Under the pieces are notes generated by a model. That model did no database searches. It had not been told where the DNA came from and worked only from the letters and a program-made list of their open reading frames with translations. The position numbers were made by a program, and so were the translations under genes. From NCBI GenBank assembly GCA_933228895.1, contig OW121847.1:78843656-78907655 (forward strand): 64,000 nucleotides of DNA, in the 5' to 3' direction. The DNA comes from Platycnemis pennipes. Lineage: Eukaryota > Arthropoda > Insecta > Odonata > Platycnemididae. This document shows, one piece after another, positions 38,532-47,961 of the stretch. Numbering within the stretch: position 1 is the first letter of the stretch; every line of letters begins with the position of its first letter.

Positions 38532-41500
38532 TTAATTGACTTCCTTAGGTAGCGGGCAGAGCTTGTTGGCCGCCCGCCGAATTAGCCCGGCAGTCGTTTT
38601 GACTGTGGCCACTCTTGCAACTCCATCTTGGCCTGGGTGGAGATCCACAATACGACCGAGGCTCCACCTCTGAGGGGGTAGATTGTCCTCTTTGATAAGG
38701 ACCAGGTCGCCTTGCTGCATGCTGGGTGCCCCTCTGGTCCACTTGGGCCTCACCTGGAGGCTGGACAGGTACTCCTTGTGCCAACGGGACCAAAAATGCT
38801 GTTGCATTCTGGTCACGTGCTGCCATCTGGATAGACGAGTCATGGGAATCTCATTCAGACTTGGTTCAGGGATGGCAGTAAGTGCATCACCAATTAGGAA
38901 ATGGCCGGGAGTTAGGGAATTAAGGTCATTAGGATCTGATGACATTGGGGTTATAGGTCGGGAATTAAGGCACGCCTCGATCATGGTTAGATACGTGTAT
39001 GTTTCTTCATATGTTAAAGATGCGTTCCCAGCAATTCCTTTTAAATGATATTTCAGTGAGCGAACAGCTGCTTCCCAAAGTCCACCGAAATGAGGCGAGC
39101 GAGGCGGGATGAAATGCCAATTGATTCCATCGGCTGATAGATAATGATGCAGCTTTTCTCTATGCGCCTGGGATGCGAAGAGTTTATTCAGTTCCTTCAA
39201 TTCCCGGTTGGCACCCACGAAGTTTTCCCATCCCATCCTCTCCATCTTCTGTTTTGCTGCATTGTGAATGAATCGCAGACAATAATCCGTTACTCTTTGT
39301 AGTTTAGAGAACGATGAATATCGTTGGAGTAAATGATTTGCCTCCATAGTGATCATTGCGATGGCGATGGTTCGTTTTTCTGGGGGCTCTAGCATCTCAG
39401 TGAATGATTCTGATGGCCATTCTTCTTCACTACCACTCAGCCATAATGGACCTTGCCACCATGACAAGGCATTCAATAATTGTTGCAGCGAAAGCCCTCT
39501 TGAAATCTGATCAGCGGGATTTTCTTTACCGCTGATATGTCTCCATTTGTAGTCACTCGTCAGCTCCTGAATCTCGGCCACTCTATTGGCGACAAACGTC
39601 TTCCAATTAGATGATGGTGACTTTAGCCACGCAAGAACCACGGTGGAGTCTGTCCACAGAGTAACTCTTCCTGAATATGAAAGTGATGATATGACCTTGC
39701 GAATGAGATTGGCCAGCAGCACTGCGCCACATAGCTCTAATCTGGGAAGAGTCGTTTTCTTCAATGGCGCCACTCGTGATTTGGAGCATAGAAGTCTCAT
39801 CATGTATTTCCCATCTGAGTTGACAGACCTGACGTAAACGCATGCTCCGTAGCCGGATTCTGACGAATCACAAAACCCATGAATCTCACATATATTGTTA
39901 TTTGGCGGAATAACGCCCTGTGGAATCTGAAGGTCGCGAAAGTATACGAATGATTCGCGAACATCTAACCATTTTGATTGAAGTTCCATCGGAAGAGACT
40001 CATCCCACTCCACTCGAAGTTCCCAAAGGTGCTGAAGGAAGTGTTTTGCCTTGAAAATGACCGGTTTAATGAGGCCAATTGGATCAAATATTTTTTGTAG
40101 GTTGGCGTCTGATGGATGGACCTTGATTTGGCGATACATTTTCTCGATGTCAGCCATCATCGCGTAGTGGTGCATTCTAAATCTGATGATGATACTTAGG
40201 AGATCATCTTGAATAGTGGGCCCAACCATTAATAAGTCATTCAATGCTACCCCTGTTGAGCTCTTGCATAATGCGTCAAAGACGACTCTCAATTTTGTTG
40301 TGGAGCTGGTTTCCTTTGTGACAGAATGATGGGGAATGTAATACGCTCCAACACTGAGTCGATCTTCTTCGGTGACCCGTTCCATGTGCCCCAATTCTTG
40401 GTATTCCTTCATAAACGAGGTGTATGCTAACCTCATATTTTCATCTCTGCGTAGCCTCCTTTCAGTTGTGATTAGTCGGCGAGTCGCAATTTGCTTAGAC
40501 TCGCCAAGATGAGAGACGTTTCCCTTGATCGGTAGTCGAACGGTGAAGCGCCCGTCGGCCCCTCTTGTGGTGTTTTCATTGAAGTGCTCTTCACACCTCA
40601 ATTCTTCAGCTGAGAATTTCGATGATGGCTTGCATTCTTCTAACTTCCAAAACCCTTGGACCAACTCCTCAAGTGTTTTTCCTGTGCTGAGATGACAGAG
40701 CGCCGACCCTGAATTCGTGTTAGTTTTGACCCTTCCAGAAAATATCCACCCTAATGTGGTCTTTTGCAATATTGGTAGCGTTGGTGATGGCCTGAATTGT
40801 CCAATGCACAACAATTCAAAGAATAACTCTGCTCCTATGAGGAGGTCAACGACTTGCGGCATATTAAATCCAGGGTCAGCAAGTTGGAGATTAGATGGCG
40901 GACTCCAATTTGATATGTCAACGGGAGTCGCCGGTATTTCGGAAGTGATACTTGACAGTACCAAGCAATTTATGTGAGACCTGTATGCTGTTGTTCTCGA
41001 CCTAAATGTGGTTTGCACCATCTGAGTACTTCTAGTGGCCGATCCTCCAATGCCAGCGATGCCTGTTGCGCCTGGTTTCCTCTTGAGCCTTAGAAGCTGA
41101 GCCATTCTTTCGGTGATGAAGTTGGCTTGAGAGCCTGAATCTAGCAACGCTCGACAGAGATGAGGGGAACCTCGCGAATCATGCACCCAGATGACTGCAG
41201 TAGACAGAAGAACTGTACTTGATTCCTCCCTCTGGCAAGAGGGACGTGCTGTAGTGGACTGTATATGCATCGGAATGAGTGAGGCTGAATTTTCTGCTAA
41301 ATTGCCTTGAAGATGAATTGCCGCTGGGGCGCGACTTGTGAGGTGAAGCAAGCTGTTGTGCCCTTCACCGCAAAGTTTACATTTTCCTGAGATGCAGTGA
41401 TCCTTTAAATGGCCTGCCCTGAGGCAGTTGAGACATAATCCAAGATTTTTTACATCGTTAATTCTCTCGGGAATAGATTTTTTCAAAAAAATGCTGCAAT

Positions 41501-42497
41501 TATAAAGTTGGTGATGCCCACTGCAAAGTTTGCATTTTAATGTGACAGTTGCATTTCCCATTAAAGGCCTGCTGCCTTTTATGGGTGGTCTTTTCCCTTG
41601 ATCGTTGGATGCGGTAGCGGTACGAATGGAGCGATGAGCGTCTACCGTCTCCATCACTTGCGACCTTTGCTGAAGGAAGTTGAGAAGTCCTTCAGCACTT
41701 GGCAGCTCTTCCCGCGGTAACGACGCCTCCCACTCCTTGTGAAGCCTCAGGTCAATCTTACTTGTGATAAGATGGACGAGAAGCGCGTCCCAGGAGCCAG
41801 TAGGCTGCCCCATGGCTTGGAGCGCCCGCAAATGCTTATTGAAGTGGTCCACGAGGTGTCTGATTCCTGAGGACGACTCCCTTTCCGACTGCTTGTATTC
41901 AAACATGGCTTTGATGTGCATACTGATTATGAAACGTTTGTTCTCGAAGCGCTGTATTAGCAGTTCCCATGCGATAGCGTAATTTTGCTCTGAAGTGGCA
42001 AGAGAGGCTATGACTTGCAACGCTTCTCCCCGCAGCGTTGATCTTAAGTAATGGAATTTCTGAATTCCTGATAAAGACATGTTATCATGAATGAGGCTCT
42101 TAAATGTGTCATAAAAGGTTACCCATTCATCATAGGCCCCGTGAAAAATAGGTAAATTAATGACTGGGAGCTTCACGGGAGCAACATCATGGCCATTTTC
42201 CTGTGATACACCGGCCGTAGGCTGGAGTGATTGAATTATTCCGTCGGCCCTAGCAACGATATCGAAGTACGCGTCCTCAAATTCATCGCGTTCTTCGTCG
42301 CCTTCCACGCCCAATAATTCAATCTCGGATTGAATATCTTCGAATGCCTGCCAGCAATACTTAAACTTCTCCAGGCGGAGACGCAATTGTGGTATTCCAT
42401 CGGGAACCTTGACGTTTTCCACGAAATTCTTGAATCGCGTGACCCTGGCCTTGATTTGACCGCGTTTGGCAATCAATTCTTTAGTTTTCTCTGCCAT
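38532..42497 (-). CDS. BEL/Pao gag-pol polyprotein, RT and integrase cores deleted
   Basis: 1321 codons, no stop or frameshift. The start is the first ATG after the leader (MAEKTKEL). Domains by residue: coiled N-terminus (1-95); DUF1759-type gag (about 105-290); three zinc knuckles at C322/C325/H329/C334, C355/C358/H363/C368 and C373/C376/H380/H385 (last ligand His); aspartic protease with LLDSGSQANFI, catalytic D453; RT N-terminus with motif A D783 in MADIEKMYRQIKVHP. At about residue 801 the sequence jumps from DANLQ to IFDPIGLIKP, so the palm with motif C is absent. RNase H has D877, E921, D950 and D996 (CDSS, LPRLEL, WTDS, NPAD). At about 1080-1093 the integrase zinc domain and the first two catalytic acids are missing; only E1142 (GLWEAAV) remains, followed by a DUF5641-type C-terminus (about 1205-1315). 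Gag, protease and RNase H could still be made; reverse transcription and integration could not be done by this protein alone. Confidence 0.93.
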   Translation of the reverse strand: MAEKTKELIAKRGQIKARVTRFKNFVENVKVPDGIPQLRLRLEKFKYCWQAFEDIQSEIELLGVEGDEERDEFEDAYFDIVARADGIIQSLQPTAGVSQENGHDVAPVKLPVINLPIFHGAYDEWVTFYDTFKSLIHDNMSLSGIQKFHYLRSTLRGEALQVIASLATSEQNYAIAWELLIQRFENKRFIISMHIKAMFEYKQSERESSSGIRHLVDHFNKHLRALQAMGQPTGSWDALLVHLITSKIDLRLHKEWEASLPREELPSAEGLLNFLQQRSQVMETVDAHRSIRTATASNDQGKRPPIKGSRPLMGNATVTLKCKLCSGHHQLYNCSIFLKKSIPERINDVKNLGLCLNCLRAGHLKDHCISGKCKLCGEGHNSLLHLTSRAPAAIHLQGNLAENSASLIPMHIQSTTARPSCQREESSTVLLSTAVIWVHDSRGSPHLCRALLDSGSQANFITERMAQLLRLKRKPGATGIAGIGGSATRSTQMVQTTFRSRTTAYRSHINCLVLSSITSEIPATPVDISNWSPPSNLQLADPGFNMPQVVDLLIGAELFFELLCIGQFRPSPTLPILQKTTLGWIFSGRVKTNTNSGSALCHLSTGKTLEELVQGFWKLEECKPSSKFSAEELRCEEHFNENTTRGADGRFTVRLPIKGNVSHLGESKQIATRRLITTERRLRRDENMRLAYTSFMKEYQELGHMERVTEEDRLSVGAYYIPHHSVTKETSSTTKLRVVFDALCKSSTGVALNDLLMVGPTIQDDLLSIIIRFRMHHYAMMADIEKMYRQIKVHPSDANLQKIFDPIGLIKPVIFKAKHFLQHLWELRVEWDESLPMELQSKWLDVRESFVYFRDLQIPQGVIPPNNNICEIHGFCDSSESGYGACVYVRSVNSDGKYMMRLLCSKSRVAPLKKTTLPRLELCGAVLLANLIRKVISSLSYSGRVTLWTDSTVVLAWLKSPSSNWKTFVANRVAEIQELTSDYKWRHISGKENPADQISRGLSLQQLLNALSWWQGPLWLSGSEEEWPSESFTEMLEPPEKRTIAIAMITMEANHLLQRYSSFSKLQRVTDYCLRFIHNAAKQKMERMGWENFVGANRELKELNKLFASQAHREKLHHYLSADGINWHFIPPRSPHFGGLWEAAVRSLKYHLKGIAGNASLTYEETYTYLTMIEACLNSRPITPMSSDPNDLNSLTPGHFLIGDALTAIPEPSLNEIPMTRLSRWQHVTRMQQHFWSRWHKEYLSSLQVRPKWTRGAPSMQQGDLVLIKEDNLPPQRWSLGRIVDLHPGQDGVARVATVKTTAGLIRRAANKLCPLPKEVN

Positions 42498-42822
42498 AAT
42501 TACGAGATACGTGCCTTAAGGGTAGGATGATTTGCAATGGGTAAAAGGAGTTATGTGGAGGTGAATTGCACTCACTGCCTACCTTAAGCTGTGATGAACG
42601 CGTCGTGCTGTTGGCTGCTGGTGCGCCGATGCCGCTGGTGCGTCGATGTGCCCTTAGCTGGTTGGATGATTCCTTCCAGGAGATGCTGCTTGCTGAAGAC
42701 TGCTGATGGTCCGCTGCTTCACAGATCTCGATGTGAGTGCTCGCCCGAAAATGCCTCGCGCTGGAATAATCTTGCGCTTCGTGTGCGCAGATTTCGATAT
42801 GATTTGCCGATCACTGGTGTGA
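42498..42822 (-). other. BEL 5' leader
   Basis: Untranslated leader between the primer site and the gag-pol ATG, about 325 nt, GC-richer in its first part. It has a 17-bp tandem duplication with two to three mismatches (42617-42633 and 42634-42650, GCTGGTGCGYCGATG). It probably carries any packaging signal, but no such signal can be identified from sequence alone. Confidence 0.6.
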
Positions 42823-42839
42823 TCCGGCCCGAAGGACCA
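42823..42839 (-). other. Primer-binding site, tRNA-Tyr type
   Basis: In element sense TGGTCCTTCGGGCCGGA, four T after the 5' LTR end. Its complement TCCGGCCCGAAGGACCA matches the 3' end of animal tRNA-Tyr with CCA (…TCCGGCTCGAAGGACCA) at 16 of 17 positions. The tRNA comparison is from recalled family knowledge. Confidence 0.8.
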
Positions 42840-42843
42840 AAAA

Positions 42844-43237
42844 TGTGCGAGCGGGGCCGTGTGCCCCAGGTTATGATGAATAAAAAAGGCGAGGGCACCT
42901 TCGAACAACTCCGTTTATTTCCCGCTTGATTGCTGGCGAAGCGCGCGACACATGTCCGCGTCCACACGCTTCCGGAGTTTGACGAACACTAAAGAAAAAA
43001 CCCAAGCGAGACCCACGCCGAAGGCAGAGGGCCCGGATGGGAAAGGGTTACTGAACCCTCGAATAGCGGTACCGCCAAGGGATTCCCACACCAAGGGGTA
43101 TGTGCGAATCCCTACGGTTGGTGACCGCGGGAGAAGGGGACCGGCCGAACTGCCGAGACACCCAAATCGGGGGAAAACCAGAAGAGCCGCGCCACTCGCC
43201 CCTGGAACCGACGGGGGGCGTGGACAAGGACTCAACA
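42844..43237 (-). repeat. BEL 5' LTR
   Basis: 394 bp, TG...CA, with the same sequence as 37719-38112 throughout as far as I can compare by eye. This copy would drive transcription leftward into the leader and gag-pol frame. The minus-strand AATAAA lies at 42914-42919. No clear TATA box is seen, as in many BEL elements. Confidence 0.93.
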
Positions 43238-43242
43238 ATTAT
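43238..43242. repeat. Target-site duplication, right copy
   Basis: ATTAT, identical to 37714-37718. Confidence 0.85.
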
Positions 43243-43646
43243 CTTGGGCTAATTTTTCTACATAAGTAACGCGCTTGTTTCAAAGTTCGTGGGAACGAAT
43301 CAACACTGCAAATATGATTGTTACGATTAAAACAATAAAAAAATAACCATAGCAATTTTTAAATTTACCATGAACTCTCTGTGCACATTCTAAGCTGTAA
43401 GACTGATACCGGTATTCTTTATATTATGATAAACTCTTTAGCAGAATTGTTACTTTCAGAGGCATTTCTGTTTATCGCAACTGTGGGAAAAGCTAAAAAA
43501 TTTGTTTGATTTAGGAAATTTTAGCTTAAAGTGATTTTTAGGACCTGTTTTTCTGACATTTAATAAAACGCAACTCTTTCTTCGGCATACGTAGATTGAC
43601 TTTTAACTTCTTCTATTTCATTCTTTCGCAGTAATTATATTGTATA
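43243..43646. other. Non-coding right flank of BEL
   Basis: AT-rich with no gene. It contains the second copy (43599-43636) of the 37-bp repeat also found at 37069-37106. Confidence 0.45.
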
Positions 43647-43835
43647 GATGGTTTTTCAAGAGTTTAGGTCCTTGAGAAAATCAAAAATTTTAACTATTTG
43701 GCTAACGCTTCCTCCAACAAATTCACCTGAAATGAATTAATGCCCTGAAGAAGGAAAAAATATATTTTCCGAAACGTCGGCCATAGTTAAAATTTTTCAT
43801 TTTCTCGAGGACCTAAACTCCGGAAAAAACCATCT
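43647..43835. mobile_element. Inverted-repeat element with hammerhead-like core
   Basis: Arms of about 56 bp (43647-43702 and 43779-43835) are imperfect reverse complements that both contain GAGTTTAGGTCC or its near-match. Between them, at 43745-43778 on plus, is CTGAAGA, a GGAAAA...TTTTCC stem, then GAAACGTC. This is the order of a hammerhead catalytic core, known from Penelope-like elements. A full stem III is not obvious. No target duplication was found, so limits are approximate. Confidence 0.45.
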
Positions 43836-45477
43836 TTATTTTAAAAAAGAGGTCTGGAAATCAGCTTACCGATAATAATATTCACATATGGCAACTTTTA
43901 ATAGCATAAGATTGTGTGCAGTTACCCCAAAATTTACTGAGTTGAAGTTGATTGCAAACATGAAGTTGATATTCGATCTCAATTCCCATCATATAAAAGA
44001 AAACATATTAGAATTAAATACACCACAAAGTGAGGGACGACGATTTTTTTCACATCTCCCTTTTCCACTTTTATTTCTCAAAATTATTACATTTAACATG
44101 AAAATTAGTCAGTTAAAATCTACATTTTATAGTTTACTTGAATCTGAATCGATTTTAATGAAATGTAAAATTTTATCTATTTATTTAATCATATAGCTCT
44201 TGTATGCCTATATTTGAACTAGTACTAGTAACATGCTAGACTACATGTGATATAGAGGAATATTAATATTTGAGAAAGGAAAAGTTAGGAAAGGTTTAGG
44301 ATTTGTAGATAGTGAGCAGTTGGTGAACGTTATGAGAAATGAATGAAATAATAATGTAGAGGCAGAGTTAATTTGTGCAAGTGAAAGGTAGTGTAGAAAA
44401 GGAGTGAAAGGAAGCGTAACCTTGAACCGTATTGTTAAACTTTGGGTGGGGAATGGCCTACAGTAAATTCCTAAGCCACTACAGCCAGGAAACTTATTTA
44501 TGGCTGGATAAGATGGGCTTAAATGGTTAATAGCTTGAGGTTCAAACGAGCGTGGTCTTATACAAGGCTTGTATAAGGCTTACCGAGATGATATACTGCT
44601 AGCAGAGAGCTCTATACTTATCAGGGGATCCTTGATAGTGAAAAGTAGTTAATAGAGAGATTGAAACGGTAGAAATTACATATAAATAGAAAAAAAGGAA
44701 ATAGTAGGTGATAACCTAACTAGTCGAATTGATTGAATCACCGAACAACTAAGTAATATTGCCCATGGTAATTATTTAGTAGTCAAATACTTACTGAAGT
44801 CGGTTTGGTAGACACAAAGAGCTATTAAGATACAGAAACGATACGACTAAACTAAGAGAGCCAAATAAAAAGAAACATTTTAGTAACGACATTACAATAG
44901 ATGTAAGTAGAAAATGGACTCCATCCACATTGTTAGCCAGGATAATGATAAAAATATCTGTTATAGACCTTGTATGGGGCAATTGATTAGCAAACAAGCT
45001 TTATTGGAAGAAGCGGAGTATGAAATTTACTGTTTCAACAGAATTAATAGCCCAATACTTGTCAACTAAATGTTGCTTCAAAAATCTCCAAAATTGTTTA
45101 GGTGGAGAATTAATTATTCCTGAGGAAGCAGTACAATGAAACCTTTCCGGATGCTACCACCAAGGTTCTCAGTAATGAAGATTGAACACAATATAAAGAT
45201 GATTCATGATAGAATGGACAGGTATGACGAAATTCCAATACAACTTTTGTCGAGCCTAAACATACGAGAATGCAAAATAAAACAGGAAAAGTGGGCAACT
45301 GTCCTAAACTCATTATCATTATTCGAGAATCATAACGTTAGAGTATATACTAATTGATTTTTCTATCAGCCAACCACTTCAAAATAATACACTTCTATTC
45401 ATTTTTATGTACAAAGGGAGTAGTTTTTATTTTAGTCCTCAATTATGCTACTTCTCCTTTACAAATGAATGTAGCTT
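43836..45477. other. Non-coding, AT-rich
   Basis: Open frames of up to about 100 codons (such as 43888-44196) are AT-rich, with Asn/Lys/Ile/Leu/Ser-rich translations and no domain. No gene is supported. Confidence 0.45.
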
Positions 45478-46667
45478 TATGACAGGGTGTCCACTAAAGT
45501 CAAAATATAAAATTCAAGCATAATTCAAGGTTTTCAAGGCTAAATTTATAAAAATTTCCAGGCTAATATATCGTGGTTCTTGTACGAGTCAAAAGTGACG
45601 TTTTTCAAGTTCTATGTAGAATATGGATTATTTGTAGTTCAACCCATAGCATAATATAGAGAAAGTAATTAAATAAGAAATAATTGATAAATTAAAGTAA
45701 TTAAAGATGTAGCTTTATTGGTAGTAAGAGACTCTCTTTGTTGGTTGGGAAAGATAAACTACTTTTTGATTGAACACCCTCTTTCTAAATTAGCATTTCA
45801 ATGAGAAATTACAAATTCTTCTACAAGAGGAACTTAAAGCACCCACTGGCTAAAGTCTTCAGCATTCAACCACTGTTCTTGGAATGATGATTTTCTAAGT
45901 TAATATTTTTTTCCATGCTTTTCTATTTTAAGTCTCAAAGCCTCAATTTTCTGTTCACTCAGAATCAGAATGTAACATTTTTGTACGGGTAGATTATATA
46001 GAAAAAAGTGAAATCATAACAATCTTTAGTATCCTACACCATCTTTTTCTAACAAAAAAAATGTAATAAAAATCCTAATTCAAGTAAGCGCATCCTGAAT
46101 ATATCTAACAAACATCAGCAATTAGATTTCTCAAAAAATTATAGAGAATTTTGTAAAAATTATATTGCAAAGCCTACCAGAAAGCCAACTACATTGTACT
46201 TAGAGTAAAGTATCCGATCACATCAAATGTGCAGTTAAAAGAAACATTATACGTTCATTTTCATTAATAAAGGAATTATTTACCAATTATTAATCAAATC
46301 CTTGAACGCTTACAAATTCTTTTTTAGAAACAAAAAAAAATTTTAATGCAGCCAAGAGATCCCACTTATGGAATATCCGGGGATTCCATTTTTAAGACGA
46401 AAAAATTATTATAGAATATTTCAAACTGCTAAACTAGTAATTTTGCAATGTCTTATTAACAATAACCTTTGAAATGAAATTTGAGAATTTTCTACTCCTA
46501 AGAAGAGGTTGTGTAACTCTGATCTTGAAATGAAATTAGCCATTCTTCATGCTACTATAAACAAAATTTTAAAAAAGTCTCGGATTTTCTCTCCATTGGC
46601 CTGGGTTTGCAAGAAAAAAGTAGAATGACATGTGGGGAGAATGTATTCTCCTAAATCAGGTAAGCCG

Positions 46668-46730
46668 ACAATAGCAGAGTGGGGTAGTGGACTGCAGGTA
46701 ATGAAGTTCGATTCTTATCGCTGTTTAAAA
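46668..46730 (+). mobile_element. tRNA-like fragment inside the TIR element
   Basis: GGGGTAGTGGACTGCAGGT is followed by a B-box-like AGTTCGATTCTTATCGCTG. The related minus-strand fragments at 47045-47115 and 47580-47640 share TACTG(CAGGT) and GTTCGATCC, so these are pieces of one tRNA-like family. Confidence 0.4.
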
Positions 46731-47044
46731 TTTTTCTTTCAGCCATTGAATCAAAAAGTTTATCATCCTTCATTTCCAACCTTTTTGTGTGGATACTGAC
46801 TTTTTTGTACTTCTACCGTTTAAACTACCTACATTTACAAATGCGTCACTCAAAAATACATTGTAAAGTTAACATAATGATTGCACGATTTAATTCTGTA
46901 ATAAAAATGTTTTCCAATCCTTTCACTAATGCCAAATTTAATTATTTTTTTAATTATAAATTCACATGAAATTTCTGATAATCTACTTTTTTTAACTGCC
47001 TACTAGCATTACCCTAGGAATACAGCATAGCCTGTATTCCTAGG

Positions 47045-47451
47045 CAGTGTTAAGGATCGAACTCGCGACCTGCAGTACACTAGTCCTCATTTTTACCAAC
47101 TACGCTATCATAGGTTCACGGGAATCTGGCGAATGTAGGCGACCCGCGTGACATTCGGCTTTATTTTTTTTCTCGCGCACCCGGGCCTATGGAGAAAAAA
47201 AAGTCACGACGAATATTTTTTATTTTGTTTTTGTAGCACGGAAAAAATCTTCTCATTTCATGACTAAGTTACACATCCTCTCCTTGTCAGTATCTACCAT
47301 ACGTATGTACGTACATTCCATTCGGGGGACGCATCGATCACTTAGCCGAGAAATTTTAAAATCTCCGATCCGGATCTGAATGTTTACTGTCTTCGGATAT
47401 GATTTCAGTAGCGAATGAAATGAAAGACCCGTGGATTCAACCCGACCATCC
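47045..47451. repeat. Direct duplication within TIR element, copy 1
   Basis: Aligns with 47580-47960 at an offset of about 509-511. Shared landmarks are GGATCGAACT, GCGAATGTAGG (47129), CCCGCGTGACAT, TTACACATCCTC and a final CGT-GGAT...CCATC. A minus-strand tRNA-like B box (GAGTTCGATCCTT) lies at about 47052-47064. The copies are well diverged, so the duplication is old. Confidence 0.7.
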
Positions 47452-47579
47452 TTAATTTATTAATGGTACATTTTTAAATCTAATTTAAACAAAAAAAGTA
47501 TTATAAAGTGAGTATTCAGATGTACTGGTTAGAAATTGAAGATAACAACATTTTCGATGCAATGACTGAAAAAAAATTA

Positions 47580-47961
47580 AACTGCGATACGGATCGAACT
47601 TCGCACAGTACAGTAGCTCTCGTTGTCCGCCTGATTCCGGCGAATGTAGGCTACCCGCGTGACATCCTACGTATTTTTTTTCTCGCGATCCCGGGGTAAT
47701 AGGGAAAAAAGTCATTTTTCTTTATTTTGCTTCTAGTTGCACGGGAACATTTTCATCTAATTACGTGACCATAGTTACACATCCTCTTCTTGTCGATATC
47801 TACCGCACCTACATTCCATTCACGGGGCACTTTGATCGCTAAGCCGCGAAAATTTAAAATCTACGATCCGGATCCGATTGTATACCGTGTCTTTGGATCC
47901 GAATCCGGAACCGAGTATAATGAAAGATCCGTGGATCCGACGGATCCGATCCGGCCATCAC
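47580..47961. repeat. Direct duplication within TIR element, copy 2
   Basis: Counterpart of 47045-47451, with GCGAATGTAGG at 47640. Its distal part (47865-47955) is enriched in GATCCG/GGATCC words, beyond what copy 1 shows, suggesting local short-repeat expansion. The minus-strand tRNA-like B box (AAGTTCGATCCG) lies at about 47590-47602. Confidence 0.7.

Larger units (their letters stand above)
37719..43237 (-). mobile_element. BEL/Pao LTR retrotransposon, internally deleted
   Basis: A complete insertion with two 394-bp LTRs, a 5-bp ATTAT target duplication, a tRNA-Tyr-type primer site, a purine-rich tract and one gag-pol frame, all on the minus strand. The order gag, protease, RT, RNase H, integrase and the DUF1759/DUF1758/A17-like sequence place it in BEL/Pao. 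Its 5.5-kb length and 1321-codon frame are shorter than usual for the group (single polyproteins of roughly 1700-1900 residues). This is explained by two internal in-frame losses in RT and integrase. The LTRs look identical by eye, so integration was recent. It must have used enzymes from a full-length relative. Confidence 0.93.
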
